Origin: Promicromonospora sp. Populi
Lineage (GTDB): Bacteria > Actinomycetota > Actinomycetes > Actinomycetales > Cellulomonadaceae
Length of the DNA stretch: 64,000 nt
Direction of reading: 5' to 3'
Assembly: GCF_041081105.1 (NCBI RefSeq)
Contig: NZ_CP163528.1
Coordinates: 5,146,001-5,210,000 of the forward strand
The position numbers were made by a program, and so were the translations under genes. Positions 55,736-63,953 of the stretch are shown piece after piece. The notes beneath the pieces were generated by a model, which was given only the letters and a program-made list of their open reading frames with translations, did no database searches and was not told the DNA's origin. The number at the start of each line of letters is the position of its first letter. Position 1 is the stretch's first letter.

Positions 55736-56224
55736 ATGAGAACAAGACAATCCATCACCACACTGGAAGACCAGCCGATCCCGGTGAGACTCAAGCTCGC
55801 CGCAGCGTGGACAAGCTTCATGTTCCTGTACGCCTACGTGGACATTCTCGGCTTCTTCACGCCCGGCATCGTCGAAGACATCCTCGACGGCAAGGTCTTC
55901 GAGTTCGCCCTCTCCCAGACCTTTTCGACGTCGGCGCTGACCCTCATGGCCATCCCGATCTTCATGGTCGTGCTGTCAACGATGCTGCCCGCCCGGGCGA
56001 ACCGCGTCACGAACATCGTCGTGGCCGCGGTGTACGTACCCGTCACGGTATTCAACGTGGCCGGCGGGTTCTGGCTGTATTTCTATGGCCTTGGGGTCGT
56101 GCTGGAACTGGTCGTTCTTGCGCTCATCGTGCGGTGGGCCTGGACTTGGCCCCGTACTGCGGCGTCGGCGACCGTGGCGACCGGGACGGACCGGGGAGCC
56201 GTTCGGGCCCGACAGGAAGCGTGA
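55736..56224 (+). CDS. DUF6326-type membrane protein
   Basis: 162 residues with four helices (AAAWTSFMFLYAYVDILGFF, TLMAIPIFMVVLSTMLP, NIVVAAVYVPVTVFNVAGGF, LGVVLELVVLALIVRWAW). The opening EDQPIPVRLKLAAAWTSFMF is typical of DUF6326 proteins. Role unknown. GGAG before ATG 55736. Divergent from the kinase: the two-component system may regulate it. Confidence 0.8.
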   Translation: MRTRQSITTLEDQPIPVRLKLAAAWTSFMFLYAYVDILGFFTPGIVEDILDGKVFEFALSQTFSTSALTLMAIPIFMVVLSTMLPARANRVTNIVVAAVYVPVTVFNVAGGFWLYFYGLGVVLELVVLALIVRWAWTWPRTAASATVATGTDRGAVRARQEA

Positions 56225-56227
56225 CCT

Positions 56228-57601
56228 TCAGCGCCGTTGGCGCAGCGTGGTCTGAAGCGCGTGCCGCAGATCCGCTCCGATGCCGCGGGCTCCGGTCCTG
56301 TCGAGGATGGACGAGGCCTTGAACAGCTGCCTCGCTGTCCTGGCCGATCCGGTGTCTCCGACGATCCTGATCGACTCCAGCGCAATGTCGAGGGCATCGT
56401 CCGGTGCCCCGGTGCGTGCATGGGCTATGGCGAACCTGGCCAGTCCCATACCGAGGTCTCGGCGAAAGTCAGGTTCCCACGCGACCAGGCTCGACTGGAG
56501 CACGTCGAGGGCCATGTCCGGCTTTCCTAGTTCTGCCCAGGCGTGCGCTGCTTCCATCTCGATGTAGTTCGGTGTGCAATACCGGGCGATGTCCCTATCG
56601 TCGGCAGGTTCGGCGGCCATCTCGAATGCGCGATCCAGTGCCCGCGTGCATGCGTCGTGGTCGCCGAACATCGCATAGGCATGGGCCTCTTGCCGCGCGG
56701 CCAGTGCGCGCATCCGTGGGGTGAGTTCACCAGGCACTTCTGCGGCGGCTTGAGCAAGTGTTAGGACAAGGTCTGGTAGTCCGGCGTCGAGCGCGATGTG
56801 ACTCTTGCGCATCAGGATGTAGGAGACCATCGCAGCGTTCCGCGCTTCACGTGCCATGTCGAGCGCCCGGTCCGACCAGGCCATCGCGGCACGCAGGTCC
56901 CCACCGTCCTGGTTGAGCCAGCCGGTGAACTCGGCGAATCTGGCCCCGACATACAGCAGCCGGAAGCGTTCGGCTCCTACCGCGGTCGGCAGAAGCGACT
57001 CGATGAACGACATCTGCGCGCCCGCCAGCGGAAGCATCGACCCCGGCCCGTACATGTTGTCGGCTGTCGAGTACTGCCGCAGCGTCGTCAGCAGCGCTTT
57101 TGTCATGCTGCTGTCAGTCGCGGCGGTGGAACTCGGCCTGGGGATACCGCCCGGGAGCGTTGCCCGTCGAGCACGCCGTGCAGGGCGCCTTGTTTGCTCG
57201 GCGTCGAACCACAACAGGCTCGGTGGGATCTGCAAGGTGGCCGCATAGGCCCGCAGGCGGTCCAGGTCGCGCACCTTGTTGCGACCCGACTCGATCCGAC
57301 TCAGCTGACCTTGGGTGATGCCGAGCCAGCCCGCCACCAGCGATTGTGCGAGCGGCCGGCGGCCGTGTATCGGGTGGCGCCGGTAGGCGGAGACGACCGT
57401 CCCCATGTTCTGGCTCGCCAGGGCATCACGCATCAGGTCGGAATCCCAGAAGGAGCGCTCCAGCCGCGGGGCGTCGCGTGCTCCAGTTGCTCCTGGACGC
57501 GTGCAGGCGGAGCACAGGTGTGACGGGTTATCCGCTGCAATGCGCGTTGCGCACCCGGCGCAATAGCGCGCCTGCGTTGCTGAGACCGGCAACGTGCTCA
57601 C
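56228..57601 (-). CDS. Zinc-ribbon/XRE HTH/TPR-type transcriptional regulator
   Basis: 457 residues. N-terminal zinc-ribbon-like CAGC...CSAC (residues about 14-33), an HTH around LVAGWLGITQGQLSRIESGR, and about 300 residues of helical TPR-like repeats (ALDMAREARNAAMVSYILM; CTRALDRAFEMAAEP; AIAHARTGAPDDALDIALES). This is the actinobacterial XRE-TPR architecture, often linked to small-molecule or peptide sensing. GTG start at 57601 with GGAGG close upstream. Divergent from the HAD-CYTH-HIT-kinase cluster, its probable target. More A/T at third positions than the first 55 kb, by eye. Confidence 0.85.
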   Translation of the reverse strand: MSTLPVSATQARYCAGCATRIAADNPSHLCSACTRPGATGARDAPRLERSFWDSDLMRDALASQNMGTVVSAYRRHPIHGRRPLAQSLVAGWLGITQGQLSRIESGRNKVRDLDRLRAYAATLQIPPSLLWFDAEQTRRPARRARRATLPGGIPRPSSTAATDSSMTKALLTTLRQYSTADNMYGPGSMLPLAGAQMSFIESLLPTAVGAERFRLLYVGARFAEFTGWLNQDGGDLRAAMAWSDRALDMAREARNAAMVSYILMRKSHIALDAGLPDLVLTLAQAAAEVPGELTPRMRALAARQEAHAYAMFGDHDACTRALDRAFEMAAEPADDRDIARYCTPNYIEMEAAHAWAELGKPDMALDVLQSSLVAWEPDFRRDLGMGLARFAIAHARTGAPDDALDIALESIRIVGDTGSARTARQLFKASSILDRTGARGIGADLRHALQTTLRQRR

Positions 57602-57820
57602 CCCCTCCGTGACCGCTGCTGCCTGGGGCGGTCTTCAGCCTACGCACCCCTGGCTGGCCGATGCGGGACGCGCATAGGAATCATGCGCAACCCATGGGGC
57701 TCGGTCCACGTCTTGCTTCATAGCGTTTGAGCTGTCCACGACGGACGAACGCTCCCGACCGCACACCGCCGTCGACCCCCTGCGTCACAGCCAGCGTGAC
57801 CCCCAAGACTGGAAGCGACC

Positions 57821-58645
57821 ATGACTATGGCCCCTCACGACACCTCGCGGAACCGGACGACCTTGGCCGCGCTCGACATCGACGGCACGCTGGCGCCCTC
57901 GGGCACCATGCAGGTCGCGCTCGTAGTTCGTCTTGCCGTCGCCCGCCTACTCGACGCCGGGCACCATGTGGTGCTCGCCTCGGGACGGTCTCTGGTTGGG
58001 GTCTTGCCGATCGCACGAGAACTCGGCCTGACCGCCGGGTGGGTTGTTGCCTCCAACGGTGCGATTACAGCCCGCCTTGATTCGCGGGTGCCTCGCGGTT
58101 ACGAGCTGGAGGACGTGCAGAACTTCGACCCAAGTCAGGCCGTGCGTCTCGCGTGGGCCACACTTCCTGGCCTACAGATCGGTGCTGAGAGAGTTGGGTG
58201 GGGGTATGACGTCACCCACCTGTTCCCGCCGGGTCGGCTGAACGGTGCGCAGCAGGTCGTCTCGCACCATTACCTGGAGGAACGATCCACGACACGGCTG
58301 GTCCTTCGCGGACCGGGCGCTGATCGTCTCGTAGGTCCCGTGCGCGCCGCCGGTCTGACAGCCGTCCTGATCGAACCGGGCTGGGTGGACGTCACAGCGC
58401 CTGGTCTGAGCAAGGCGACCGCCCTGGAGAAGGTGCGTGCCAACCTCGGCGTGGACCCTGCCTGGACAGTCGCGATCGGCGACGGGGAGAACGACCTGGA
58501 GATGCTGCGGTGGGCGGCTCATGGCGTCGCGATGGGACACGCTCCGGCCGTGGTGCGCGAGGCAGCGGACGCGGTCACAGGCACCCTCGACGAGCATGGA
58601 GCGGCTGCCGCACTGGACGCGCTCCACGCGGGGGTGATGCCCTGA
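57821..58645 (+). CDS. HAD-superfamily phosphatase (Cof-type)
   Basis: 274 residues. DxD motif LDIDGTLAPSG (nucleophile Asp 19, acid/base Asp 21), Thr/Ser motif VLASGRS, Lys in LSKATALEKV and IGDGENDLEML form a complete active site; a C2-type cap lies between. Cof-like members dephosphorylate sugar phosphates or nucleotides. First gene of the run; 46-nt gap to the CYTH gene. ATG at 57821 or 57827. Confidence 0.92.
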   Translation: MTMAPHDTSRNRTTLAALDIDGTLAPSGTMQVALVVRLAVARLLDAGHHVVLASGRSLVGVLPIARELGLTAGWVVASNGAITARLDSRVPRGYELEDVQNFDPSQAVRLAWATLPGLQIGAERVGWGYDVTHLFPPGRLNGAQQVVSHHYLEERSTTRLVLRGPGADRLVGPVRAAGLTAVLIEPGWVDVTAPGLSKATALEKVRANLGVDPAWTVAIGDGENDLEMLRWAAHGVAMGHAPAVVREAADAVTGTLDEHGAAAALDALHAGVMP

Positions 58646-58691
58646 CACGCCCTCTGCTGCAGAACGGCTCCCGGCTACCGGAGGGACCACC

Positions 58692-59222
58692 GTGCCGATC
58701 GAGCATGAAGGCAAGATCCTGGACATCGATCCTGCCGCCGTCGAGCAGACGATCCTCGACAAGGGCGGACGCAAGGTCGGCGAGAAGTTCATGCGCCGCT
58801 ATGTCTACGACATCGTGCCTGGCGACATGTCGAAGTGGATCCGGCTGCGGGACACCGGGCAGGAGATCACGCTCACGGTCAAAGAGATCCGGAGCGATGC
58901 GATCGACGGCACCCACGAGACCGAGGTTGTAGTCAACGACTTCGACGAGACCAACGCGCTGCTTGGGATGCTGGGCTTTACCGCGAAGTCGTACCAGGAG
59001 AACAAGCGCGTCAGCTTCCTGCTCGATGGCGCCGAGGTCGAGATCGACACCCGGCCACAGATCCCCACTTACCTGGAAATCGAAGCCGCATCAGCCGAAG
59101 ACGTCATCCGCGTCGCGGGCCTCTTGGGGTACAGCGAGAGCGATCTGACCGGTGAGAACACGATCAAGGTCTACGCCCGCTACGGCATCGACCTCACCTC
59201 GATCCCAGAGCTCCGCTTCTGA
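58692..59222 (+). CDS. CYTH-domain protein (class IV adenylate cyclase/triphosphatase type)
   Basis: 176-residue triphosphate tunnel enzyme. The signature ExExK is seen as EHEGK (residues 4-8); arginine- and lysine-rich beta strands follow (RRYVYDI, WIRLRDTG, LTVKEI) and EVEIDTRPQIPTYLEIEA near the C-terminus. Family members make cAMP, hydrolyse tripolyphosphate or thiamine triphosphate. GTG at 58692 with GGAGGG upstream. Co-directional with HAD and HIT genes. Confidence 0.92.
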   Translation: MPIEHEGKILDIDPAAVEQTILDKGGRKVGEKFMRRYVYDIVPGDMSKWIRLRDTGQEITLTVKEIRSDAIDGTHETEVVVNDFDETNALLGMLGFTAKSYQENKRVSFLLDGAEVEIDTRPQIPTYLEIEAASAEDVIRVAGLLGYSESDLTGENTIKVYARYGIDLTSIPELRF

Positions 59223-59277
59223 CCGAGAGTCCGGACGAGGCATCGGGCCTCAAATGCGTCGACGTATGGTCAGGCGG

Positions 59278-59646
59278 GTGACCAGCACACGCGTGGGTGA
59301 TCAGTACCGGGGCGAAGAATTCTACTGCGACGTGGCCATCCCTAACGCCGCAGACCTCCAGATCGAGCACGACGACGAGTGGGTCCTGGCTTTCCACCAC
59401 ACCAAACCGTTCTGGAACAACCACATCGTCGTCGTCCCAAAGAAGCACATCGGTTCGTTGACGACAGCCACGGCTGAGGACGAGGAATGGTTGCGGCGGC
59501 TCTTCGTCGTCGTCCAGACCCTTGCCCGGAAGCTTGAGCAGCGTGACGGCGCCGCGTCGGTGACCACGAACCTCGGGCAGTACCAGGACTCGAAGCATCT
59601 CCACGTCCACATCCATAACGGCGGGGGCAGAGTTGACGAGCGCTGA
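59278..59646 (+). CDS. HIT-family nucleotide hydrolase/transferase
   Basis: 122 residues. The catalytic histidine triad is KHLHVHIHNGG (residues 106-116), with PFWNNHIVVVPKKHI as the family's N-terminal block. HIT proteins hydrolyse AMP-lysine, Ap4A or adenylylated intermediates. GTG 59278 is chosen because TATGGT (59265-59270) is 7 nt upstream. The stop is 1 nt from the next ATG, so it is tightly coupled to the kinase-like gene. Confidence 0.9.
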   Translation: MTSTRVGDQYRGEEFYCDVAIPNAADLQIEHDDEWVLAFHHTKPFWNNHIVVVPKKHIGSLTTATAEDEEWLRRLFVVVQTLARKLEQRDGAASVTTNLGQYQDSKHLHVHIHNGGGRVDER

Positions 59647-59647
59647 C

Positions 59648-60757
59648 ATGTCCCGCGGTGCTCGTCTAGCCGCCCACGGTGCGGTTTCCACATCGCTGTC
59701 GCTGTGCAGTGATCGCAAGCTCCAGGAACTCGTGGATGCCGGCACACCGATCGGCTCCGGTATTGGCGGTAAGACGGTTCTGCTGGAGGTCGAAGGAACC
59801 CCGGTCTTCGTCAATCAGGTGCGCCTCACTGATCTTGAGCTAGAGCCGGAGAATGTTCGCTCCACCGCGAACCTGTTCGGACTGCCGTTCTTCTGCCATT
59901 ACGGCGTCGGCACCATCGGCGGCGCTGGGTTCGGAGCCTGGCGAGAACTTGCCGTGCAGATCATGACGACGAACTGGGTACTCGCGGGAGAATATGAAGG
60001 CTTCCCTTTGATGCACCACTGGCGGGTGCTCCCAGACTCTGGTCAGCCCCTTCCCGAGGAACTGGCCGATGTGGAACGAGCCGTCACCTACTGGGGAGGC
60101 GGCTCGGAGATACGCCACCGGATCGAGGCTGTGCGGCAGTCCTCGGCGAGCATCATGCTGTTCCTGGAGTACATCCCGCAGAACCTGCACGACTGGCTGG
60201 GCGTCCAGATCGATGCGGGGGACAAGGTTGCCGAGCGGGCCTGCACCATGGTGGAGAACGAACTGGAAGCCGGCATCTCGTTCATGAATGCCCGCGGGCT
60301 GCTGCACTTCGACGCCCACTTCGAGAACATCCTGACTGACGGCAAGCGGCTCTTCTTCGCCGACTTCGGCCTGGCGATCTCTTCCCGCTTCGAGCTCACA
60401 CCGGGTGAGGCCGAGTTCTTCGACGAGCACCGTGGCTACGACCAGTGGTACGCCGTCACGCACCTGGTGAACTGGCTGGCCGTCGAGTTGTACGGGTACG
60501 AACCGGAACAACGCAAGGAGTTCGTGCGCGCCTGCGCCCGAGGGGTGACTCCTGGCGGAATTCCAGCGGCGCTCGCGGCACTACTGGTCCGTCACGCGCC
60601 GGTCGCCGCAGTGATGGGGGAGTTCTATCGCCAGTTCCAGCGAGAGAGCCGGACGGCGCCCTACCCGCTGGAAGCGATCCGCCGGATCGGACAGCAGAAC
60701 TCCCAAGGTCCACCTCGCGATCAATCACCTGGCGCAGGAGACCGGGGCGCGGCATAA
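59648..60757 (+). CDS. Atypical protein-kinase-like protein, Asn at the ATP-lysine position
   Basis: 369 residues (374 from the alternative TTG 59633). Glycine-rich GSGIGGKTVLLEVEG (residues 36-50), then VFVNQVRLT where kinases usually have the ATP-anchoring Lys (Asn56 here). The catalytic loop HFDAHFENIL (220-229) and DFG in FFADFGLA (239-241) are intact. So it may be a pseudokinase, or use another Lys (Lys42) as WNK-type kinases do. GNAT follows 9 nt later, HIT precedes by 1 nt. Confidence 0.8.
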   Translation: MSRGARLAAHGAVSTSLSLCSDRKLQELVDAGTPIGSGIGGKTVLLEVEGTPVFVNQVRLTDLELEPENVRSTANLFGLPFFCHYGVGTIGGAGFGAWRELAVQIMTTNWVLAGEYEGFPLMHHWRVLPDSGQPLPEELADVERAVTYWGGGSEIRHRIEAVRQSSASIMLFLEYIPQNLHDWLGVQIDAGDKVAERACTMVENELEAGISFMNARGLLHFDAHFENILTDGKRLFFADFGLAISSRFELTPGEAEFFDEHRGYDQWYAVTHLVNWLAVELYGYEPEQRKEFVRACARGVTPGGIPAALAALLVRHAPVAAVMGEFYRQFQRESRTAPYPLEAIRRIGQQNSQGPPRDQSPGAGDRGAA

Positions 60758-60766
60758 GGTGCCGCG

Positions 60767-61171
60767 GTGGACATCGCTTTGGCTTTACACGGTCCGGTCG
60801 ACGACGCCGAGCTCTCGGCCCTGCACGCGCGGGCGTTCGACAGCCCGACCGGGACAGTGACGACCTGGTCCGAGCGCCTCGCGCGCTACAGCCTGACGTG
60901 GGTCACGGCGACCGACTCCGCAGGGAGCCTGGTCGGGTTCGTCAACGTGATCGGCGACGGCGGACCACACGCGGTGCTCCTCGACACGATCGTCGAACCT
61001 GCACGTCAAGGGCAGGGCATCGGGCGGGCTCTGGTGGTGGCGGCTGCCGACGTCGCTCGTGACGAAGGCTGCGAGTGGCTGCACGTTGACTTCGAACCCG
61101 ACCGGGCGAGGTTTTACCTCGATGCCTGCGGCTTCCGCACGACCGCCGCCGGCTTGTTGCACCTCAAGTAA
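60767..61171 (+). CDS. GNAT-family N-acetyltransferase
   Basis: 134 residues. Acetyl-CoA pyrophosphate loop ARQGQGIGRALVVAA (QGxGxG type), then CEWLHVDFEPDRARFYLDAC and GF. Substrate unknown. GTG 60767 is 6 nt after TAAGGT (60755-60760), which overlaps the kinase stop, so it has its own leaderless promoter inside the cluster. Confidence 0.92.
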   Translation: MDIALALHGPVDDAELSALHARAFDSPTGTVTTWSERLARYSLTWVTATDSAGSLVGFVNVIGDGGPHAVLLDTIVEPARQGQGIGRALVVAAADVARDEGCEWLHVDFEPDRARFYLDACGFRTTAAGLLHLK

Positions 61172-61208
61172 CGCTCCGGAGCTCCGTCCCGCTTCCTAGA
61201 CTGGAGTC

Positions 61209-62014
61209 GTGACGGTGAGAGTGGCGGCAGTCCAGGCGGAGGCTACGCCTGGGGCCATTGAGGTGAACATCCACAAGGCCGCGCGCCTGACAATCGAAGC
61301 CGCGAACGCGGGCGCGAGGCTCGTCGTCTCCCCGAGGCATTCGCCACCGGCTACGACAGCAGCGTCTTCGCGGCGCCTCTGCCAACCCTGACCGACTCGG
61401 CCTGGCTGGCTCCCTTGCAGAACACGGTCGATGACGCGGGCGTCGTCGTTGTGCTGAACTCCGCGCTCGACCATGGCGAGCGCCGCGCTCTGACCGACCT
61501 GATCCTCGCGCCACGCCAACAGCCCTACGCGGCCTATGACAAGCAGCATCTCTACGCCAGTGAACGAGCGGTGTTCGCGAGCGGCTCCCACGGTGCAAGC
61601 CTCGCCCTCGACGGCACCGAGATGGCGCTGTCCGTCTGCTACGACGCGAACTTCCCCGAGCACGCCGCCGCAGCCGCCGCCGACGGCGCGATCGCCTACG
61701 TGAACAGCGGCGCCTACTTCCCCGGAGGCGGGCACCGGCGAGACCTGCACTACGCTGCACGAGCTCTCGACAACGGCATCTACGTCGTCTTCAGTGGCTT
61801 GATCGGCGCGCCCAGCGACTTCATCGGCGGCACGGCCATCTTCGACCCCCTCGGCCAGCGCATCGCCCACGTCCCCAACGGCGAAGGCCTCGCTATCGCC
61901 GACATCGACCCCGCAGTCGTCTCCGCCGTCCGCGGCGAGCAACGCATGTGGTCCGACCGCCGCGAATCACTCGGACAACGCACATACCAGTCCATCACCC
62001 TGAAACTGCGCTGA
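61209..62014 (+). pseudogene. Carbon-nitrogen hydrolase (nitrilase family), frameshifted
   Basis: GTG start 61209 (TAGACT 6 nt upstream). The first 40 residues follow the family (VRVAAVQAEATPGAIEVN). Near 61328 the frame shifts; one base appears missing (GTC TCC CCG instead of GTC TTC CCC GAG). The other frame continues PEAFATGYDSSVFAAPLPTL with the catalytic Glu, Lys in YDKQHLYASE and Cys in SVCYDANFPEHA, to 62014. Repair gives a normal ~270-residue amidase. The break may be real or an error. Confidence 0.85.
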
Positions 62015-62020
62015 CCGGAG

Positions 62021-62437
62021 ATGGCCTCAAATAACGACGTGGACGGCGGCGCGCTCGCCCGCGACACTGCACATGTGAACGCTCCCGTCGACGTCTTGGT
62101 CGAGATCCAGGACCCTCTGCAACGGTGCTTCGAACAGTTCGAGACCGCGTGCGTCCGCGCCTGCTGCGGAATCGACGCGATCGATGCGGACGTCGCCGGC
62201 GTCGCCGAGTGGGCAGGCACCCTCGCGCCCCGGGACCTGGCTGCCGCAACGGCACAGCTCGACGACCTGCTCGTGCTCGTCGCGGACCGCTCGCGCGTGG
62301 TGACTTCCAACTTCCTGAACCATGTGACGGTCAATGACGACGCCCGCAGCGAGCTTCTCGACCTGCTCACCACCATCAGGGACGGGTTCACCGCTGCACG
62401 TCTTGCACGCGACGAGGCGGGCAGAAGTGAGTCTTGA
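62021..62437 (+). CDS. Unknown protein resembling DUF6331
   Basis: 138 residues, no signal or membrane segment. The stretch FEQFETACVRACCGIDAID has two or three close Cys as in DUF6331 proteins, and the rest is helical and acidic (LAAATAQLDDLLVLVADRSR). ATG 62021, 6 nt after the amidase stop; its end overlaps the next gene by 11 bp, so the trio is an operon. Confidence 0.65.
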   Translation: MASNNDVDGGALARDTAHVNAPVDVLVEIQDPLQRCFEQFETACVRACCGIDAIDADVAGVAEWAGTLAPRDLAAATAQLDDLLVLVADRSRVVTSNFLNHVTVNDDARSELLDLLTTIRDGFTAARLARDEAGRSES

Positions 62438-62828
62438 CCTGACGATCCTCGCAACGGCGCCGGACATCTCTGATGACGAGATTCAGGCCCAGGCCCTGCG
62501 ATGTGCTGCTTGGCTGGACCACCCGGAGGGCGACCTTGACGCGGGCATCGTCGCGTTCTACGAGGCGTTGCGCGAGGTTTACCCCGATAGCGGCCCTAGG
62601 TCGCGCAGCCACGAGACCCCCTGGGCCTCGTCACCGTTGGGCGTCGGAATCGACCACGTGACCATCAACCTGAGACATGGCCACGCCGGCGACATCATCG
62701 ACACGATCCTCGAGTTGGCGGCCCTCCACGGTCTCGTGGTTTTCGATCCTCAGGACGGGACGATCACCCGTCCGTACCAGCCAGACAGCACCAAGAGAGG
62801 GCCGGTAGTGGAGGGGACACTCGCATGA
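62427..62828 (+). CDS. Unknown protein, possible immunity-type
   Basis: 133 residues, soluble, start GTG 62427. ETPWASSPLGVGIDHVTINL and IDTILELAALHGLVVFDPQD resemble small proteins common near polymorphic toxins in actinobacteria, but I cannot name a family. Overlaps both neighbours (11 bp and 4 bp ATGA), so it is tightly co-translated. Confidence 0.7.
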   Translation: MSLDLTILATAPDISDDEIQAQALRCAAWLDHPEGDLDAGIVAFYEALREVYPDSGPRSRSHETPWASSPLGVGIDHVTINLRHGHAGDIIDTILELAALHGLVVFDPQDGTITRPYQPDSTKRGPVVEGTLA

Positions 62829-63607
62829 TCGAGATCGACATCTTGACGGATCTGGCCCAGGTGGGCGCTGACGGGACAGGACGGGGACAGGCGAACCGGT
62901 GGCGGCCGCACATCAGACCAGGAGCCCTGCTGGTCGCGGGTCGGCTGGACCGCTGGTCGTGGGTGCGGGTCCTGGACGTCGATCAGCAGTTCGTGACGTT
63001 CTCGCTCGTCTCGGAGGAGGTGGCGGCGAGTGAGCCCCGTGTTGGGCCGAACACCGTCCGTGTCGAGTGGCCCTGGCCCCGTATCCCGTGGCTCCGCGTT
63101 GAGGGATATTCGCATTCCGCCCTAGATCAAGGCACGTATATGTGGGTGGACCACATCCAGTTCTCCCTCGATCCGGGCCTGGACGATCGTGCGCTGCTCA
63201 CCGCGCTGATGTCCTCGCGTTTCTATGCCCATGGATACGGTTCGCCGTACGAGTTCGGTGGGGAGGCAGGCTTCGACGCACATCCCGTCCACGGCCCATG
63301 GCTAGCGCAGGCACTCACACCCGAGATGCTCGTCCTGGCCACGGCCGATGAAGCGCGCCGCACGATCCACAACTGGATGGACGACGAACTGACCGAGCCG
63401 CCCATGTCGACCCGCACCCACGAACGAGTGGAGCACCTCCTGACGCGGACGCTGGACCGTGGCGCGGTCTATCGCCTCCACGGCCCGGATGACGTCGGAC
63501 AGGAACTGCTGTCCTACAGCGGCGTGAGCACGACAGACTTCCATGAGTTCATCGCGATCGACCGTGAACGTGAGTCCATGCATCTGGTCGTCGCTTCGGA
63601 CGACTAA
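62825..63607 (+). CDS. Unknown 260-residue protein, last gene of a three-gene operon
   Basis: Start ATG overlaps the previous stop (ATGA). No membrane helix or signal peptide. Features: VEWPWPRIPWLRVEGYSHS (Trp/Pro-rich), FYAHGYGSPYEFGGEAGF, and acidic C-terminal half with FHEFIAIDRERESMHLVV. No catalytic motif recognised. Convergent with the zinc-ribbon gene 10 nt away. Confidence 0.7.
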   Translation: MIEIDILTDLAQVGADGTGRGQANRWRPHIRPGALLVAGRLDRWSWVRVLDVDQQFVTFSLVSEEVAASEPRVGPNTVRVEWPWPRIPWLRVEGYSHSALDQGTYMWVDHIQFSLDPGLDDRALLTALMSSRFYAHGYGSPYEFGGEAGFDAHPVHGPWLAQALTPEMLVLATADEARRTIHNWMDDELTEPPMSTRTHERVEHLLTRTLDRGAVYRLHGPDDVGQELLSYSGVSTTDFHEFIAIDRERESMHLVVASDD

Positions 63608-63617
63608 CTGCACGGCG

Positions 63618-63953
63618 TCAAGGTCGTGGACGGCCGCGCGGCAGAGAAAGCCACTCAAGCTGTGCAAGCTGCGGCAGGTCCTCGACCGAACCAACCCCGA
63701 CCAGGACGTTCTGCCGGACATAAAGCGCGATGCGTCCTTCGTGGTCGCAGCTTGGGCACTCGCACAGCCAGGCATCGACGACGACGTCCGACGCTGCCGG
63801 GTCGCCGACATCGTTGCGGCCCCAACCTAGGACGTCACCCAGGTGATATCGGTACTGCCACACAGCGCCATACCGGAACTGGACTTCACGTCGTGCGACC
63901 GCCTGGCAGGACGGACATGCGATCGTCACGTCGAGCGAGTTGAACAGGCCCAT
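63618..63953 (-). CDS. Zinc-ribbon protein, unknown
   Basis: 111 residues from ATG 63953 (MGLFNSL). Two CPSC knuckles (IACPSCQAVARR and CECPSCDHEGRI) about 48 residues apart likely bind one zinc; the spacer is hydrophobic/aromatic (RYGAVWQYRYHLGDVLGW). A longer start at 63992 is possible. Family unknown; ends convergent with the unknown operon. Confidence 0.7.
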   Translation of the reverse strand: MGLFNSLDVTIACPSCQAVARREVQFRYGAVWQYRYHLGDVLGWGRNDVGDPAASDVVVDAWLCECPSCDHEGRIALYVRQNVLVGVGSVEDLPQLAQLEWLSLPRGRPRP

